The notes below the pieces were generated by a model, which saw only the letters and a list, made by a program, of their open reading frames with translations, did not search any database and was not told the origin of the DNA. A program made the position numbers and the translations under genes. Shown here in pieces: positions 62,297-64,000 of a stretch of 64,000 bases of DNA. How positions within the stretch are numbered: the first letter of the stretch is position 1; the number at the start of each line of letters is the position of its first letter. The stretch is from Rhyacichthys aspro (lineage: Eukaryota > Chordata > Actinopteri > Gobiiformes > Rhyacichthyidae), in NCBI GenBank assembly GCA_036850595.1, contig CM072159.1, positions 29,869,612 through 29,933,611 on the forward strand, read 5' to 3'.

Positions 62297-64000
62297 CCTT
62301 TCTACAGTGGATCAAATACCAAAGACAGGAGACAAAAGGCAGTCTAGTGTTATGACTGTTCTGAAGATATAAGAGATTCTGACACAGTGCCAGCTCTTGC
62401 TTTAATCCGACAATGGATTTTACTTGAAGTTAACCTGAGCAAGACTCGAAGATTTTCACCCAAAAATCTACAAAACAGTGCACAGATGTGTCTAAACAGC
62501 AACATATAAAAAATATAGATTCACACCTGCTTTGGACAGACCTGACATTCCCCAAGGGCTGAGTGAGGGCTAAGTGAGCCTCAGCATTAGTAATGAGTTG
62601 GTGGGTGTTCAAATCTAGAGTATATTTATCGATGGAGAAGCTGCTAAATTCACTAATGTTTTTTTCCAGATGTTAACCTTTTACTGGATGCTCTGTACCT
62701 CAAGTGGCAGGTGAGAGAAAAGGATGTGATAAGTTCCATCTCAAAATCATCTGAACTCCCACTTACCTCCATAAACATTTCTGCTTTCAGCTTTTGGGAC
62801 AATGTGCATTATTCATTTCTGGGTATAACATTTATTTGGAAACAGAAGGTTGGTCCTTTAAAACTGCAGTGAAAAAAAACACCCTTGACCCAGGTGCCTC
62901 GAAAAGTATAGACCAATCTATTTATCTTAATATCTTCTTTAAAAGTGACGCTGTAAAACTATTCAATGCATTTGTTACATCTAGGTGAAGACTACTGTAA
63001 TTCTCTGCTGGCAGGATCCAAATGGCTCCATGAAAAGTTTTGAACTCAGCAAAATGCAGCAGGGAGAATACTAACAGGAACTAAAAGACAAGAAGTTAAC
63101 TTAAATTCTCAGAGACCTCATAGTACCGTATTATATATAAATAAAAATGAACTTACAACTGTCATAGCCTTGTTATTCCGGCTATATTATTATTGTTTTG
63201 TCCTACTTCTAATTTATCCATTTTCACTTCTGAATGAACTGTCGAATTATGTTTTTCCGAGTTAAATTTTAGTTTACTTGGCATGATTTTCCATCTACAC
63301 TGTACCCCGGCGTCGCATATGTAAGTACAGAGAGAAGAAATGCGGAAACGGTTGCATCCATTGATTCACATTAGTTATGCATGAGCGCTTCCCTGCCATC
63401 CACAGAATCCCTAACTCTTCTTTTTGCATTTATTCTGAAAGAAATCTTCAGCAGTTTATCCATCTTTTATACCTTCAACGTACATAAGCGTTGGATAAAT
63501 CATACGCATAAAACTCCTGTTCCCTATCGCAACAACACAGGCACCGAGCAAACTATAAAGGAGGGTTATCTGTTCTACAAAAGGTAGACATTTACACAGA
63601 AATGTCTGGAGTGCTGTGGTGCCTTCCCGTCTCCTGTGACCAGATGCATATTTAGAGACCAGTGCTTTGCCGTCTCCTCCGATGTTACGAGCTCTCACTT
63701 TATCTGAGCACCATACAAAGCAGCCATTAACGGTTAAAGTGCCCGGTTGGTAACCTCCCACCACCGCAAACAGGCGCGCACACACCAACACACCTTTAAT
63801 GACATCTTTTCTGCAGCGCATTAGCTATTGTGCGGTAATTAATGGGATAGTCACGGCGTTCAAAAAGCCAGTCTTCTCTCCGCAGACTGGAAGCTGTACA
63901 CAACAACAATAGCTTAATGAGTAAACACATCGCGCGACTCATGAATAAATTATTGGTGGCTCGTAATTAATTTTCCCTATTGAGGTAGAAAAAAAGCAGA

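Larger units (their letters stand above)
54418..64000 (-). other. Intron or 5' part of the TBC1D22 gene, no exon recognised
   Basis: The sequence before the acceptor at 54418 is intron. No upstream TBC1D22 exon, start codon context or CpG-island-like promoter was recognised to the window's end. It contains a copy of a short dispersed repeat (56935-56967), a GT microsatellite (62280-62296) and a motif-rich stretch at 63800-64000. Open frames of up to 157 codons (57744-58217) are unrecognised and lack splice or codon support. Confidence 0.75.

Noticed and set aside
54430..64000. Upstream TBC1D22 exon (…SWSGIP…WKLLS)
   Set aside because: Looked for on the minus strand by its expected end before a GT donor and not found. 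It probably lies beyond 64000.
1..64000. CRISPR arrays, operons, insertion sequences or phage genes
   Set aside because: The window is vertebrate intronic DNA. No spaced identical repeats or prokaryotic gene layout is present.

Overview
This is an intron-rich stretch of vertebrate nuclear DNA, most likely from a ray-finned (teleost) fish. The evidence is AT-rich non-coding DNA with GT-AG introns, two tRNA-derived SINEs with a teleost-type tail, a non-autonomous hAT element, a decayed LINE, a Tc1-like end, and microsatellites. There are no operons or bacterial signals. The species cannot be named from the sequence alone.

Only one protein-coding gene can be supported: the central part of a TBC1D22-family Rab GTPase-activating protein on the minus strand. 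Six coding exons were found, listed in transcript order: 54417-54289, 52516-52454, 52034-51969, 46378-46264, 26479-26373 and 8051-7976. All have GT-AG borders, and the reading frame is continuous across them. They encode the first half of the TBC domain, including both catalytic fingers: the arginine finger in IHIDIPR and the glutamine finger in SGYVQGIND. The remembered protein sequence fits TBC1D22B better than TBC1D22A. The 5' exons (N-terminal region and start of the TBC domain) and the 3' exons (rest of the TBC domain, stop, 3' UTR) were not found and probably lie outside the window. Everything else is intron, with two introns of about 18.3 and 19.8 kb.

The main discovery is a tandem pair of homologous, in-phase exons, 52454-52516 (63 nt) and 51969-52034 (66 nt). 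Each encodes its own arginine-finger motif IHIDIPR, followed by different residues (MSPESLVLQPKVTE versus TNPLIPLFQQASVQE). They look like mutually exclusive exons. As I remember the human proteins, one resembles the segment in TBC1D22A and the other the segment in TBC1D22B. The 419-nt intron between them holds a nested inverted repeat (11 bp plus 7 bp), and the two acceptors differ greatly in polypyrimidine strength. This suggests regulated isoform choice at the catalytic site of a Rab GAP.

Region by region: 1-7975 is 3' intron with a local duplication, a SINE and a GGAT microsatellite near the exon donor. 8052-26372 is intron with a 484-bp hAT element, a decayed tandem array, a Tc1-like end and a reverse-orientation SINE. 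26480-46263 is intron with a LINE fragment and a long G/C homopolymer block that is probably an assembly fault. 46379-51968 is intron with a second, C/T homopolymer block. 51969-54417 is the exon cluster. 54418-64000 is intron or 5' sequence with no recognised exon. Several non-coding stretches look unusually information-rich (SOX- and homeodomain-like words) and could be conserved enhancers, but that needs alignment to other species.
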